DNA of 64,000 bases, taken from assembly GCA_045807125.1 (NCBI GenBank), contig JBJMHZ010000013.1, forward strand, positions 1-64,000. The letters are read 5' to 3'. The notes under the pieces were generated by a model that did no database searches, had not been told where the DNA came from, and saw only the letters and a program-made list of their open reading frames with translations. Position 1 is the first letter of the stretch, and each line of letters opens with the position of its first letter. Origin of the DNA: JBJMHZ01 sp045807125 (GTDB taxonomy: Bacteria > Actinomycetota > Actinomycetes > JAWWOL01). The translations under genes were made by a program, and so were the position numbers. Positions 45,237-53,072 of this stretch are shown piece by piece.

Positions 45237-45726
45237 GGTACCCATGCAGGCGACCGAGCAAGCCCGCACGGTGCAGGTAGCATCCAGCTGGGTGGACGTC
45301 GTGCGACTCAATCGCCTCGCCAGGCAGCTTCGAGAGGTCGCGCTCAGGGCGAGCCAGGACGGTGCGGAATTGCCGGTGTCGGTCAGCGATCTCACCGTCA
45401 TCGAGAGCGTCGCCCGCCACCCGGATTGCACCATCAGCGAGATCAGCCGGAGCACTGGCCTGGCGCAGAGCAGGGTCTCCACCATCGTCCAGGAGCTGAC
45501 CAAGGAGGGCGTGTTCCATTGCCACAAGGACGCCGAGGACCGCAGGCAGACTAGGGTTCGCCTGCACCCGGCTGCTCACGAGCAGACCTTCGAGCAGCAC
45601 GGCAAGCGGTCGATCGACGGCGCGCTGGCCGTCGCCTTTCCCCACCTGGACGCGGGTGCCGTCGAGCGGGTCATAGCCTTGCTGAGCGAGCTGGCCGACT
45701 CGCTCGACGATGACGCCACGTCCTAG
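45235..45726 (+). CDS. MarR-family transcriptional regulator
   Basis: A 163-residue protein with a winged helix-turn-helix around residues 50-105 (SVSDLTVIESVARHPDCTIS and EISRSTGLAQSRVSTIVQEL, then the wing with DAEDRRQTRVRL). The start is ATG 45235 or ATG 45244. Ligand and target unknown. It is at the edge of the biosynthetic cluster, convergent with the monooxygenase, and divergent from the membrane-protein gene with which it shares palindromes. It may respond to the cluster's product or a related hydrophobic compound. Confidence 0.85.
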   Translation: MVPMQATEQARTVQVASSWVDVVRLNRLARQLREVALRASQDGAELPVSVSDLTVIESVARHPDCTISEISRSTGLAQSRVSTIVQELTKEGVFHCHKDAEDRRQTRVRLHPAAHEQTFEQHGKRSIDGALAVAFPHLDAGAVERVIALLSELADSLDDDATS

Positions 45727-45771
45727 CTCGGCCGGGTGTCTGCAAAGCCCATCCACGGTGGCCTCTCGATG

Positions 45772-47163
45772 TCAGCCTTGGCCGTCGACGCGTTGCAGAG
45801 CAGGGGTCCGCTCGCACGCGGCTAGTGGCCAATCAGGCGTGGTAGCGCAAGGGCTAGCCGCTGTTCGGTAGTGCCCGACGGCCGGCCCGCGCGCCTGGGC
45901 CGACTCGACGGGCACCCGCCTGGCATGGGGGTCGGGGAAGCCGACCTGCTGGCACCGATCGAGCACGCTGAACGGCCGGTAGCCAAGGCCGGAGATGTTA
46001 TGCATGATCTTGTAGCACAGCCGTTGGTTGCGCCCGTGGCAGCCCAGCACATAGCGCGACTTCACGTAGCCGGCCCGAGCGAGCGTGCCGGTGAACAGCA
46101 TGGCGAAGCGGTGACTGAACTCGGACAACGTCCGCACCTCGCTCATCCGCTTGACGGCATAGCGCTGCAAGGCACGGTCGGTTGGCCGCCGGTCGGCCAG
46201 GTCGACGTGTTCGAAGAACGTCGCGAGAGCGGCGGCATCGGCGATGGCCGCGTTCATGCCCTGCCCAGCCATGGGGTGCACGGAGTGGGCCGCGTCACCG
46301 ACCAGCGGCATCCCGTCACGGTAGAACTCTGGGGCCACGAATCTGCGCGCGGACAGCACCCGCGACGTGGGCAGGCCGCGATGGACCGAGTCGGTGAGGG
46401 GCGCCAAGGCGGGGCACTTGGCGATCGTCTGGTCAACCCACGTGCCGAGCGCGTCCTTGCCGATCCGGTTGACGAAGCCCCTCGGGACCTGCAGGTACAA
46501 CCGACCGCCCTGGTGCGGCATCGGATACATCACCCGCATCCCGTCCGGCGTGATGATCGTCGTTGCCTGCGTGGCCAGGTACGGCTCGTCGACCAAATCG
46601 ATCGCAACCACCTGATGCTCGTACACGATCGGTTCGGTCTCGATCCCCAGCTGGGCGCGCAACTTCGACGAGTAGCCGTCGGCGGCGACCACGAGCGGCG
46701 CCCAGACCCTCTCCCGATCCACACCGTCCCTGAGCTCGACTCCTCTGATCCTGCCGTCGTCATTGCGCAGCGCCCGGACGACGGACACCCCGCGCCGGAA
46801 GTCCACCGTCAGCGGCAACGTCGCGATGAAGTTGTCGAGAATCCCCTTGTACGTATGAGTCAAGCAGTGCTGGTAGGGAGCCGGCAGCCATCGATAATCC
46901 ATCGCGCACAGCTCGGTGCCGTCGGAGGTCGCGCTGACGAGCCGATGGATCGTGCGGGCGCCGCTGGTCCGCAACGTCTCCAGCGCGCTCAACTCGTCCA
47001 GCGTGGACAGCGACCCCGGCTGGAGAAGCTCTCCCTTGAATGTCTCGACGGTATCGGTGAGCTTGTCGATGAGGAGCACCCGTCGACCCTGGCGACCGAA
47101 GAACGATGCGGCTGTCAGCCCCCCCGCACCGGCCCCGCAGATGATCACGTCGTAATCAGTCAT
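45772..47163 (-). CDS. FAD-dependent monooxygenase, epoxidase-like
   Basis: A 463-residue flavoprotein of the UbiH/squalene-epoxidase branch. The N-terminal FAD-binding motif is IICGAGAGGLTAASFFGRQG with the acidic strand LLIDK; the second FAD motif is LVGDAAHSVHPMAGQGMNAA, GQGMN being characteristic of the group. Start ATG 47163. In terpenoid clusters such enzymes epoxidise the terminal double bond of a prenyl chain before cyclisation. The neighbouring cyclase lacks the acids needed for alkene protonation, which fits this role. It is the last gene of the minus-strand run. Confidence 0.88.
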   Translation of the reverse strand: MTDYDVIICGAGAGGLTAASFFGRQGRRVLLIDKLTDTVETFKGELLQPGSLSTLDELSALETLRTSGARTIHRLVSATSDGTELCAMDYRWLPAPYQHCLTHTYKGILDNFIATLPLTVDFRRGVSVVRALRNDDGRIRGVELRDGVDRERVWAPLVVAADGYSSKLRAQLGIETEPIVYEHQVVAIDLVDEPYLATQATTIITPDGMRVMYPMPHQGGRLYLQVPRGFVNRIGKDALGTWVDQTIAKCPALAPLTDSVHRGLPTSRVLSARRFVAPEFYRDGMPLVGDAAHSVHPMAGQGMNAAIADAAALATFFEHVDLADRRPTDRALQRYAVKRMSEVRTLSEFSHRFAMLFTGTLARAGYVKSRYVLGCHGRNQRLCYKIMHNISGLGYRPFSVLDRCQQVGFPDPHARRVPVESAQARGPAVGHYRTAASPCATTPDWPLAACERTPALQRVDGQG

Positions 47164-47180
47164 GACTACCCTCAGCCCGA

Positions 47181-48974
47181 TCAGGCCGGCACGTCCGCAC
47201 GAGCGACGGCCTCCCTCGGCGATGCCAGGCTGGCCAGGTACCCGTGGTCGAGCTTGGCGTGCGCGGTAAGGCGAAACGCGTCGACGGCGATCACGCGGCC
47301 GGGCACCATGTAACCAGGCAGCACCCGCCCCAGCTCTCGACGAACCGCCGCCTCGTTCACCGATGGCGCTTCGACGAACAGCACCAGCTCGGCGTCCACC
47401 GACCCATCCCGCATCAGCAATGCCGCTGTGCGAGCGCTCCCGACCAATCGCGAAGCGGCCTGCTCGATCTCGCCGAGCTCGACCCGGTAGCCGCGGACCT
47501 TCACCTGGCCGTCGATGCGACCCCGGTGGTGCAGCAAGCCGTCCTCGCCCCAACCGACCAGATCGCCAGTCCGGTACCAGCGCCGACCCTCTTCCACCAC
47601 GAACTTCGCGGCGTCGAGCGTCGGGTCGACGTAGCCGCCGAACACCTGCGGCCCGGCGAGCAGCAGCTCGCCGCTCGCGCTCACCCGCACGTCGACGCCC
47701 GGCACGGGAGTGCCGATGGGCAGGATCGGATCGATCGGCACGCTCTCGTCCAGCAGGCTCTCGTCCGGCCGGATTCGGTACGTCGTGGTCCACACCGTCG
47801 TCTCGGTGGGGCCGTACACGTTGTCGATGACCGCGTTCGGCGCGGCCGCCCGGGCGAGTCGGACCGTGCTCGAGGGCAGCGGCTCGCCGCCGATCACGAT
47901 GTGGCGCAGCGTCGGCATCGAGCCGGCGGTCAGCCGGCCGGCGGCCGCAGCGGACGCGACGAGGCTCGGCGTGCAGGCCCATACCGTCACCCCGTGCCGG
48001 GTCACCATGTCCGCCGGGTCAAGCGCCTGGATCCTTGACACGGGGAGCAACGCCGCACCTGTGCTCCACGCGCCCCACATCTCGAAGACGGAGAAATCGA
48101 ACGTCAGACCGTGGCATTGGGAGAACACATCTCCTGGCCCCACCGCGAAATTGGGAAGCGCCTGGGAGAGGAACGCGTCGATGTTGCGATGCGTGACGCC
48201 GACGCCCTTGGGACGTCCGGTGGATCCGGAGGTGAAGATGAAGTACGCCGTGGCGTCGGGCGAGACCTTCTGGCATGAGGCGGTCCTGACGGCGGTCAAG
48301 GGCGGTGCTGAACCGTCCACTACTGCCACGTCGCCCAGCGCACCCAGCTGCGCATCGAGCAGCCGGTCCTTGCGCCGGTCGGCATGCACGACGCACCGTA
48401 CGCCGGCCTGCCGGACGATGTCCGCGTTGCGCTCCGGCGGGAATTCCATCGACAGCGGGACGACGGCGGCACCCGCGTACATCGCTGCCAGGTAGGCGCG
48501 GTACGTGGGGGCCTCTCGCTCGCCGAGCACGGCGACGACGCCGCCGGCGCCGATCACCGAAGCGAGCGCGGAGGCTTGATCGGCCACCTCCGCGTAGCTG
48601 AGCGTCTCGTCGCCGTCGATGAGGCAGGCCGCGTCCGGGTGCAGGCGAGCCGACGTCGTGAACCGGTCGAGCAAGGCAGGCACGGCAACTGTCGGCTGCC
48701 GGCCGGTTGCCTGGTTCGTGCCGGTGGCGCGACCCGCGTCGTTCTCGCGGACGAAGGTCCATAGCGAGCCCGCCGTGCGGAACGACCGTTCGTCGAACGA
48801 GTGCATCGCGATCCCGTAGCGCTGGGACAGCTTCATACCGAGCTGCAGGTACCCGAGCGATGTCAGCCCGTAGTAGCCGAGCGGCATGTCTGGCTCGAGC
48901 GCGACACTGTCGTCCGCTCCCCTCAGCTCCGACCGCAGCAGCCGCTCGAAGGCCGCGTCCCACGGTGCAGGCAT
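47181..48974 (-). CDS. Carrier-adenylation didomain protein (NRPS-like)
   Basis: 597 residues. Residues 7-75 form a carrier domain with the phosphopantetheine Ser39 in YYGLTSLGYLQL. Residues 100-590 form an adenylation domain: A3 FIFTSGSTGRPKGVGVTH, A5 NVYGPTETTVW, A7 WYRTGDL, A8 GRIDGQVKVRGYRVELGEIE and A10 lysine in LTAHAKLDH. The Asp in FDFSVFE corresponds to Asp235, which binds the alpha-amino group, so an amino acid is the likely substrate. No condensation or thioesterase domain is present. The GGAGG site overlaps the end of the KAS III gene two bases upstream. Confidence 0.88.
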   Translation of the reverse strand: MPAPWDAAFERLLRSELRGADDSVALEPDMPLGYYGLTSLGYLQLGMKLSQRYGIAMHSFDERSFRTAGSLWTFVRENDAGRATGTNQATGRQPTVAVPALLDRFTTSARLHPDAACLIDGDETLSYAEVADQASALASVIGAGGVVAVLGEREAPTYRAYLAAMYAGAAVVPLSMEFPPERNADIVRQAGVRCVVHADRRKDRLLDAQLGALGDVAVVDGSAPPLTAVRTASCQKVSPDATAYFIFTSGSTGRPKGVGVTHRNIDAFLSQALPNFAVGPGDVFSQCHGLTFDFSVFEMWGAWSTGAALLPVSRIQALDPADMVTRHGVTVWACTPSLVASAAAAGRLTAGSMPTLRHIVIGGEPLPSSTVRLARAAAPNAVIDNVYGPTETTVWTTTYRIRPDESLLDESVPIDPILPIGTPVPGVDVRVSASGELLLAGPQVFGGYVDPTLDAAKFVVEEGRRWYRTGDLVGWGEDGLLHHRGRIDGQVKVRGYRVELGEIEQAASRLVGSARTAALLMRDGSVDAELVLFVEAPSVNEAAVRRELGRVLPGYMVPGRVIAVDAFRLTAHAKLDHGYLASLASPREAVARADVPA

Positions 48975-48976
48975 GT

Positions 48977-49975
48977 TCAGACCTCCTCCACGATCTCGAG
49001 CACGGCCGCGGTGACCGTGTAGCCGGTGCCACCGCCGATGAGCAGCACGCGATCGCCCGGCCGCACCTTGCCGGTGGTGACCAAGTGGTGCAGACCGATG
49101 ATCTGGTCACCCGTGCCGATGTGCCCTGTGGTGCGGCCGAAGTCCCAGGTGGACCGTTCGATTGGTAGACCGAGCAGGCGCTCTAGTTGGATCTGCGTGC
49201 GCCATGCAGTGGTGACCACCGGGATGACGTAGGCCAAGTGCTCGACGGTGACCCCGGCGTCGGCCAGCGCCTTCCCGACGCACTCGTGCAGCAGGCCCTC
49301 CAACCGGGCGTAGTGCTCGAGCATGGGCACATGCGCTTTGAAGTAGCGGCTGCGCATCTTCTCGAAGTCGACGACCGAGAGGTCAGCGCCCGACCAGAAC
49401 GCGCCTCCGCGCGCCTCGGCCTCCAGCGAGTTCTCCGCGAGGGTGATCAACGACGTCACTCGCGCGAAGCCGCCTGCCCCGCTGAGCACCATCGCGCTGC
49501 CCCCGTCGGCGAGCACCGACTGGTCGCCGTACCAACGCCTCACCCACGGGTTGTCGAACCGGTCTCCGGTCGTCACCAGCACCGCGTCGTCCGGCCCGGT
49601 GACGAACCGACGTCCTAGCTCGATGGACGCCATCGCTCCGTTGCACTCCTGCACCACGTCGAACGAGGGCACCGAAGCGCCCACGGTGTGCATTGCGACG
49701 TACGGCGCGGCCTGCCAGTAGCGCGCCCCCTGGTAGTCGACGTACGAGTGGAGCACAGCGCGCATCGAGCCGATTCGATTGCCGGCCATGCGGAGCGCTT
49801 CACGCCCCGCCGCGGCCGCCATCTCGGCCGGGAACAGCGTCGTCTCCACGCAGGCCGAGACCACCTGGTCGGCGTGCGCGGCTTCGGCGTCGTAGTCACC
49901 AGCGTCGATCGCCTCGGCCGCCGTCTGGCGGGCCGGCAGGTAGACACCGACACCGGCTACGTAGAGCTCGTTGAT
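48977..49975 (-). CDS. KAS III-like (FabH-family) acyl-transferring enzyme
   Basis: The first standard start (GTG 49864) would remove the N-terminal strand; in frame upstream lies LYVAGVGVYLPARQ, the usual family N-terminus, with no ATG, GTG or TTG before a stop. I set the start at ATC 49975 (332 residues), which puts the nucleophile Cys (VQECNGAMAS) at residue 111, matching Cys112 of E. coli FabH. The other catalytic residues differ: the HQAN site reads PVVTTA and the GNTSA site reads GHIGT. So it may transfer acyl groups rather than do a standard decarboxylative condensation. Located between the cyclase and the carrier-adenylation gene. Confidence 0.8.
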   Translation of the reverse strand: MNELYVAGVGVYLPARQTAAEAIDAGDYDAEAAHADQVVSACVETTLFPAEMAAAAGREALRMAGNRIGSMRAVLHSYVDYQGARYWQAAPYVAMHTVGASVPSFDVVQECNGAMASIELGRRFVTGPDDAVLVTTGDRFDNPWVRRWYGDQSVLADGGSAMVLSGAGGFARVTSLITLAENSLEAEARGGAFWSGADLSVVDFEKMRSRYFKAHVPMLEHYARLEGLLHECVGKALADAGVTVEHLAYVIPVVTTAWRTQIQLERLLGLPIERSTWDFGRTTGHIGTGDQIIGLHHLVTTGKVRPGDRVLLIGGGTGYTVTAAVLEIVEEV

Positions 49976-50041
49976 TTGATCACACCTACTCTCACCTGAG
50001 GGGCCCGAGGAGGGGCATCGGTCGGTCGCTCATGAGCGATG

Positions 50042-51823
50042 TCACGGCGTGCCGACCCAGGAGGTGGCGCCGAGACGCCCACTCGCGACGGCACCTTCGA
50101 CCAGCTCGCGGTAACGAGCCAGTGCCTGCAGCGCGTAGCCGTTGGCCGTGTGGTCGTGGCGGTAAAGCAGTTCGAGGAAGTAGACGCCGAGCAGGCTGGG
50201 CCGCCACAGTCCGTCGGGGGCGCGGTTGTCGACGAGCCAACGGGCCCCGCGGGTAAGCGTAGATTCCGTCGGGGCGGCACCAAATGCGCACAGCCCGAGC
50301 ATCGCCATCGCGGTCTCTTCGACGGTTGAGTGGTCGCGGCCCAGCGCGTCGCCCCATCCGCCATCGGGGTTCTGGTTGAGTCGCAACCACGACACGCATC
50401 GCCGCGCTACCTCGGTGTCGGCGAGCCCGACGTCGCTCAGTGCGCGCAGCACCGACCCGGTGCCCGCTGTCTGGCCCAGGTACCACTTGTTGTCGATGGC
50501 GCCGTCGGCGTGCTGCACCCGCTCGAACCACGCGTACGCCTTGGCCAGCGGCGCGTCGCCCGCCCGGCACATGCCGGACAACCCCAGCGCCGACACGGCC
50601 TCCGCCGACATCACCGCGCAGGGGCCGTAGAGCACTTTGGGCGACCTTGCCTTGCGGACCATCGCGAACGAGGGGTCCATCGTGGCGATCCGCCCGACTC
50701 GCGCGAAGCAGCTCCAAGAGCCGTCGTAATTCTGCTGCCGGAGCAACCACTGGGCACCGCGCCGGACCTGCGCATCGCTGACGTCGCATCCCGCGCCAGC
50801 GATGGCGATCACTGCGTCGCCGGTGTTGCCGCTGTTCGGCCAGCCCGATGGCAGCCCCCAGCCCCAGCCTCCCGGCGGGGCGCCGGTCCAGATGAAGTCC
50901 TCGTCCCGTTGCGCCGCTCGGATCCAGCGCACCGCCTTGGCCACGCGAGCGTCAGTGCGCAAGCCGGCGTGCTGCATCCCGACCGAGATGAAGTTAGTGG
51001 CATCGACCTCCAGGTCCCGCGTGACCGCCCAGGCGCCTTCAGGCTTGACGGTCGCCCGGAAGTACTTCAGGCAATGCTGGACGATGTCGGGCCGCTGCTT
51101 GGCCAACGTGAGTCCGATGCAAACGTTCGCCGACATCATGGGCGACTCCACGAAGCCGCCCTCGGGTCCCTCGAAGCCGACCAGGCCCTCCAGGTACCTG
51201 ATCGCCGGCGGCGTGGCCCGCTCGTTCAGAGCCATGCGGATCGGACCCGCGGGCATCAGTTCTGCGCACATCAGGCCCCAGGCCATGGCCGTGGGCATGG
51301 CGAACGTGAGCTTGCGCCGGATCGGTGCAGGGAGCAGAGCCAGCTCGATCGGCACCCGCAGCATCCCATCGTCGCTCATGAGCCCGGCGAGCACGAGGTA
51401 GAAGTGAATGAGCACCGTCAGCGAGCACTTTTCGACGTCGCGCACGGCGTCGGCGCCGCCGAACTCCTCCACCCGAGCCCAACCGCGACTGATCTGCTCC
51501 GACGCGTCGTCCGGCGCGACCAGGGCTAGCGCGGCGACGGACAGCGCGGTGCCGTTGAGGGTGGCCTCGGTGTCCACGTCGTCACCCCAGCCACCGTCGG
51601 CGCCCTGGGTGCGGACGAGAAATGCGAGGCCCCGCTGGATCAGGTCCTGGCAGCCCTCCGGGTCCGCCAGATGCATGGCGATCAGCACGTCGGCGGTCGC
51701 CGGTGGGCTTGCCGACAGCCTTCCCTCCCAGCTGCCGTCGGGACGCTGCAGAGCGAACAACGCCTCCGTCGTCTCGTCCAGCGCTCGGTCGAGGTCGGCG
51801 CGCAGTGTCTGGTCGGTGGTCAT
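50042..51823 (-). CDS. Squalene-hopene-cyclase-family terpene cyclase lacking DXDD
   Basis: A 593-residue protein with class II (beta-gamma) cyclase architecture and QW repeats at QRPDGSW (26), QGADGGW (73), QNYDGSW (364), QNPDGGW (484) and a degenerate DNRAPDGLW. Aligned by these repeats, the DXDDTA site reads PNSGNTGDA (329-337), so the catalytic acids are replaced by N-S-G-N. The conserved Asp of the WDTG site is kept (EVDAT, Asp274). It should therefore not protonate an alkene in the usual way; an epoxide-initiated reaction is plausible next to the FAD monooxygenase. Product unknown. Confidence 0.85.
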   Translation of the reverse strand: MTTDQTLRADLDRALDETTEALFALQRPDGSWEGRLSASPPATADVLIAMHLADPEGCQDLIQRGLAFLVRTQGADGGWGDDVDTEATLNGTALSVAALALVAPDDASEQISRGWARVEEFGGADAVRDVEKCSLTVLIHFYLVLAGLMSDDGMLRVPIELALLPAPIRRKLTFAMPTAMAWGLMCAELMPAGPIRMALNERATPPAIRYLEGLVGFEGPEGGFVESPMMSANVCIGLTLAKQRPDIVQHCLKYFRATVKPEGAWAVTRDLEVDATNFISVGMQHAGLRTDARVAKAVRWIRAAQRDEDFIWTGAPPGGWGWGLPSGWPNSGNTGDAVIAIAGAGCDVSDAQVRRGAQWLLRQQNYDGSWSCFARVGRIATMDPSFAMVRKARSPKVLYGPCAVMSAEAVSALGLSGMCRAGDAPLAKAYAWFERVQHADGAIDNKWYLGQTAGTGSVLRALSDVGLADTEVARRCVSWLRLNQNPDGGWGDALGRDHSTVEETAMAMLGLCAFGAAPTESTLTRGARWLVDNRAPDGLWRPSLLGVYFLELLYRHDHTANGYALQALARYRELVEGAVASGRLGATSWVGTP

Positions 51824-51842
51824 CAGTGTCGCTCGCTCTCGC

Positions 51843-53072
51843 TCACCAGGTGACGGGAAGGCTCTGAGGGCCGCGCTGGATGCTGCCGGTCCGCCACGTC
51901 AGCTCGTCGGGCCCCACCGCCAGCCGCAGCCCGGGCAGGCGGGTGACGAGGCTGCCGATCACGACCTGCAGTTCCATCCGGGCCAGTGCCGCGCCGAGGC
52001 AGTAGTGGGGGCCGTGGCTGAACGCGATGTGGTTGTTGGGCGCGCGTGTGATGTCGAGGGTGTCCGCGTCGGGGAAGGCCGCCTCGTCTCGGTTGGCCGA
52101 CAGCTTGGACACGAAGACCAGATCGCCCTTGGCCATTCGCACGCCAGCGAACTCCAGATCTTCGCTCACCGCGAACGGCAGTCCCGCGTGGCCAAGCGGG
52201 ACGAACCGCAGCAACTCCTCGACGGCGGGAGCGACCAGACGTGGGTCCTCCCGGAGCCTGGCCAGCAGCGCCGGCTCCTGCAGCAGCACCAGGCAGGAGT
52301 TGACGATCTGGGTCATGGTCGTCTCGTGGCCGGTGACGAACAGCAGCATCGCGAGGCCGACCAGTTCGCCGTCGGTCAGCGGCTCGTCGACCTTGTCGGT
52401 CAGGGCCAGCTCGCTCAGCAAGTCGTCGCCTGGGCTTTCGCGCACGCGAGCGACGTACTGACCGAGGTAGCCATAGATGAACAGGAACGAGTCACGGACG
52501 AGGTCGGGCTGCTTGCCTTCGATGGCCATCAGCACCTCGACGCTCTCGCGGATCCGCTCACTGTCGGACACCGGGATGCCGAGAAGCTCGCAGATGATGC
52601 GGATCGGCAGCGGGCGGGCGAGGTCGGTGAGCAGGTCGGCGGGCCCCCCGCCAGCAACCATCTGGTCCAGCAACTCGGTCACGATCTGCTGGGCGCGCGG
52701 TCTCAGCGACTCGACGCGCTTGGCGTTGAAGTAGCGCGATATCAGCTTGCGTGACTGGGTGAGCAACGGCGGATCCGCGTAGATCAGGGCGGTTCGCCCC
52801 GCCGGGCCAGCCACGCCCATGGCCTGCACGGTCTGCTCGTCCAGCGTGCCGCCCCGTGTGAACCGTGGGTCCGTCAACGCCTGCTTGGCGTCGGCGTACC
52901 GGGTGACGAGCCAGGCTCGCTTCCCATCGCTGGTCGTGACCTCGTAGACCGGGCACTTGGCGCGCAAGGCGGAGTACAGCGGATCCGGCTCGATAAGGAC
53001 GTCACCCTCGAAGGGGAACTTCGGCGCCCGAGGGAGGGCGCTTGGGCAAGCGGTCTGGTGCACGGCAGTCAT
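51843..53072 (-). CDS. Cytochrome P450
   Basis: A 409-residue soluble P450. The I-helix has LLFVTGHETT, the ExxR motif is in EELLRF, and the haem loop is FSHGPHYCLGAALAR with Cys thiolate. The sequence resembles the bacterial CYP105/107-like tailoring group. It overlaps the end of the fusion gene by four bases (ATGA) and ends 20 bases before the cyclase. It probably oxidises the cyclised terpene; redox partners are not in the cluster, though a ferredoxin gene exists at 14899. Confidence 0.94.
   Translation of the reverse strand: MTAVHQTACPSALPRAPKFPFEGDVLIEPDPLYSALRAKCPVYEVTTSDGKRAWLVTRYADAKQALTDPRFTRGGTLDEQTVQAMGVAGPAGRTALIYADPPLLTQSRKLISRYFNAKRVESLRPRAQQIVTELLDQMVAGGGPADLLTDLARPLPIRIICELLGIPVSDSERIRESVEVLMAIEGKQPDLVRDSFLFIYGYLGQYVARVRESPGDDLLSELALTDKVDEPLTDGELVGLAMLLFVTGHETTMTQIVNSCLVLLQEPALLARLREDPRLVAPAVEELLRFVPLGHAGLPFAVSEDLEFAGVRMAKGDLVFVSKLSANRDEAAFPDADTLDITRAPNNHIAFSHGPHYCLGAALARMELQVVIGSLVTRLPGLRLAVGPDELTWRTGSIQRGPQSLPVTW

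Noticed and set aside
50989..51015. EVDAT (residues 272-276 of the cyclase) as the DXDD-equivalent acid motif
   Set aside because: The QW repeats place this at the WDTG site of squalene-hopene cyclases, about 57 residues before the DXDD site; the true equivalent is PNSGNTGDA.
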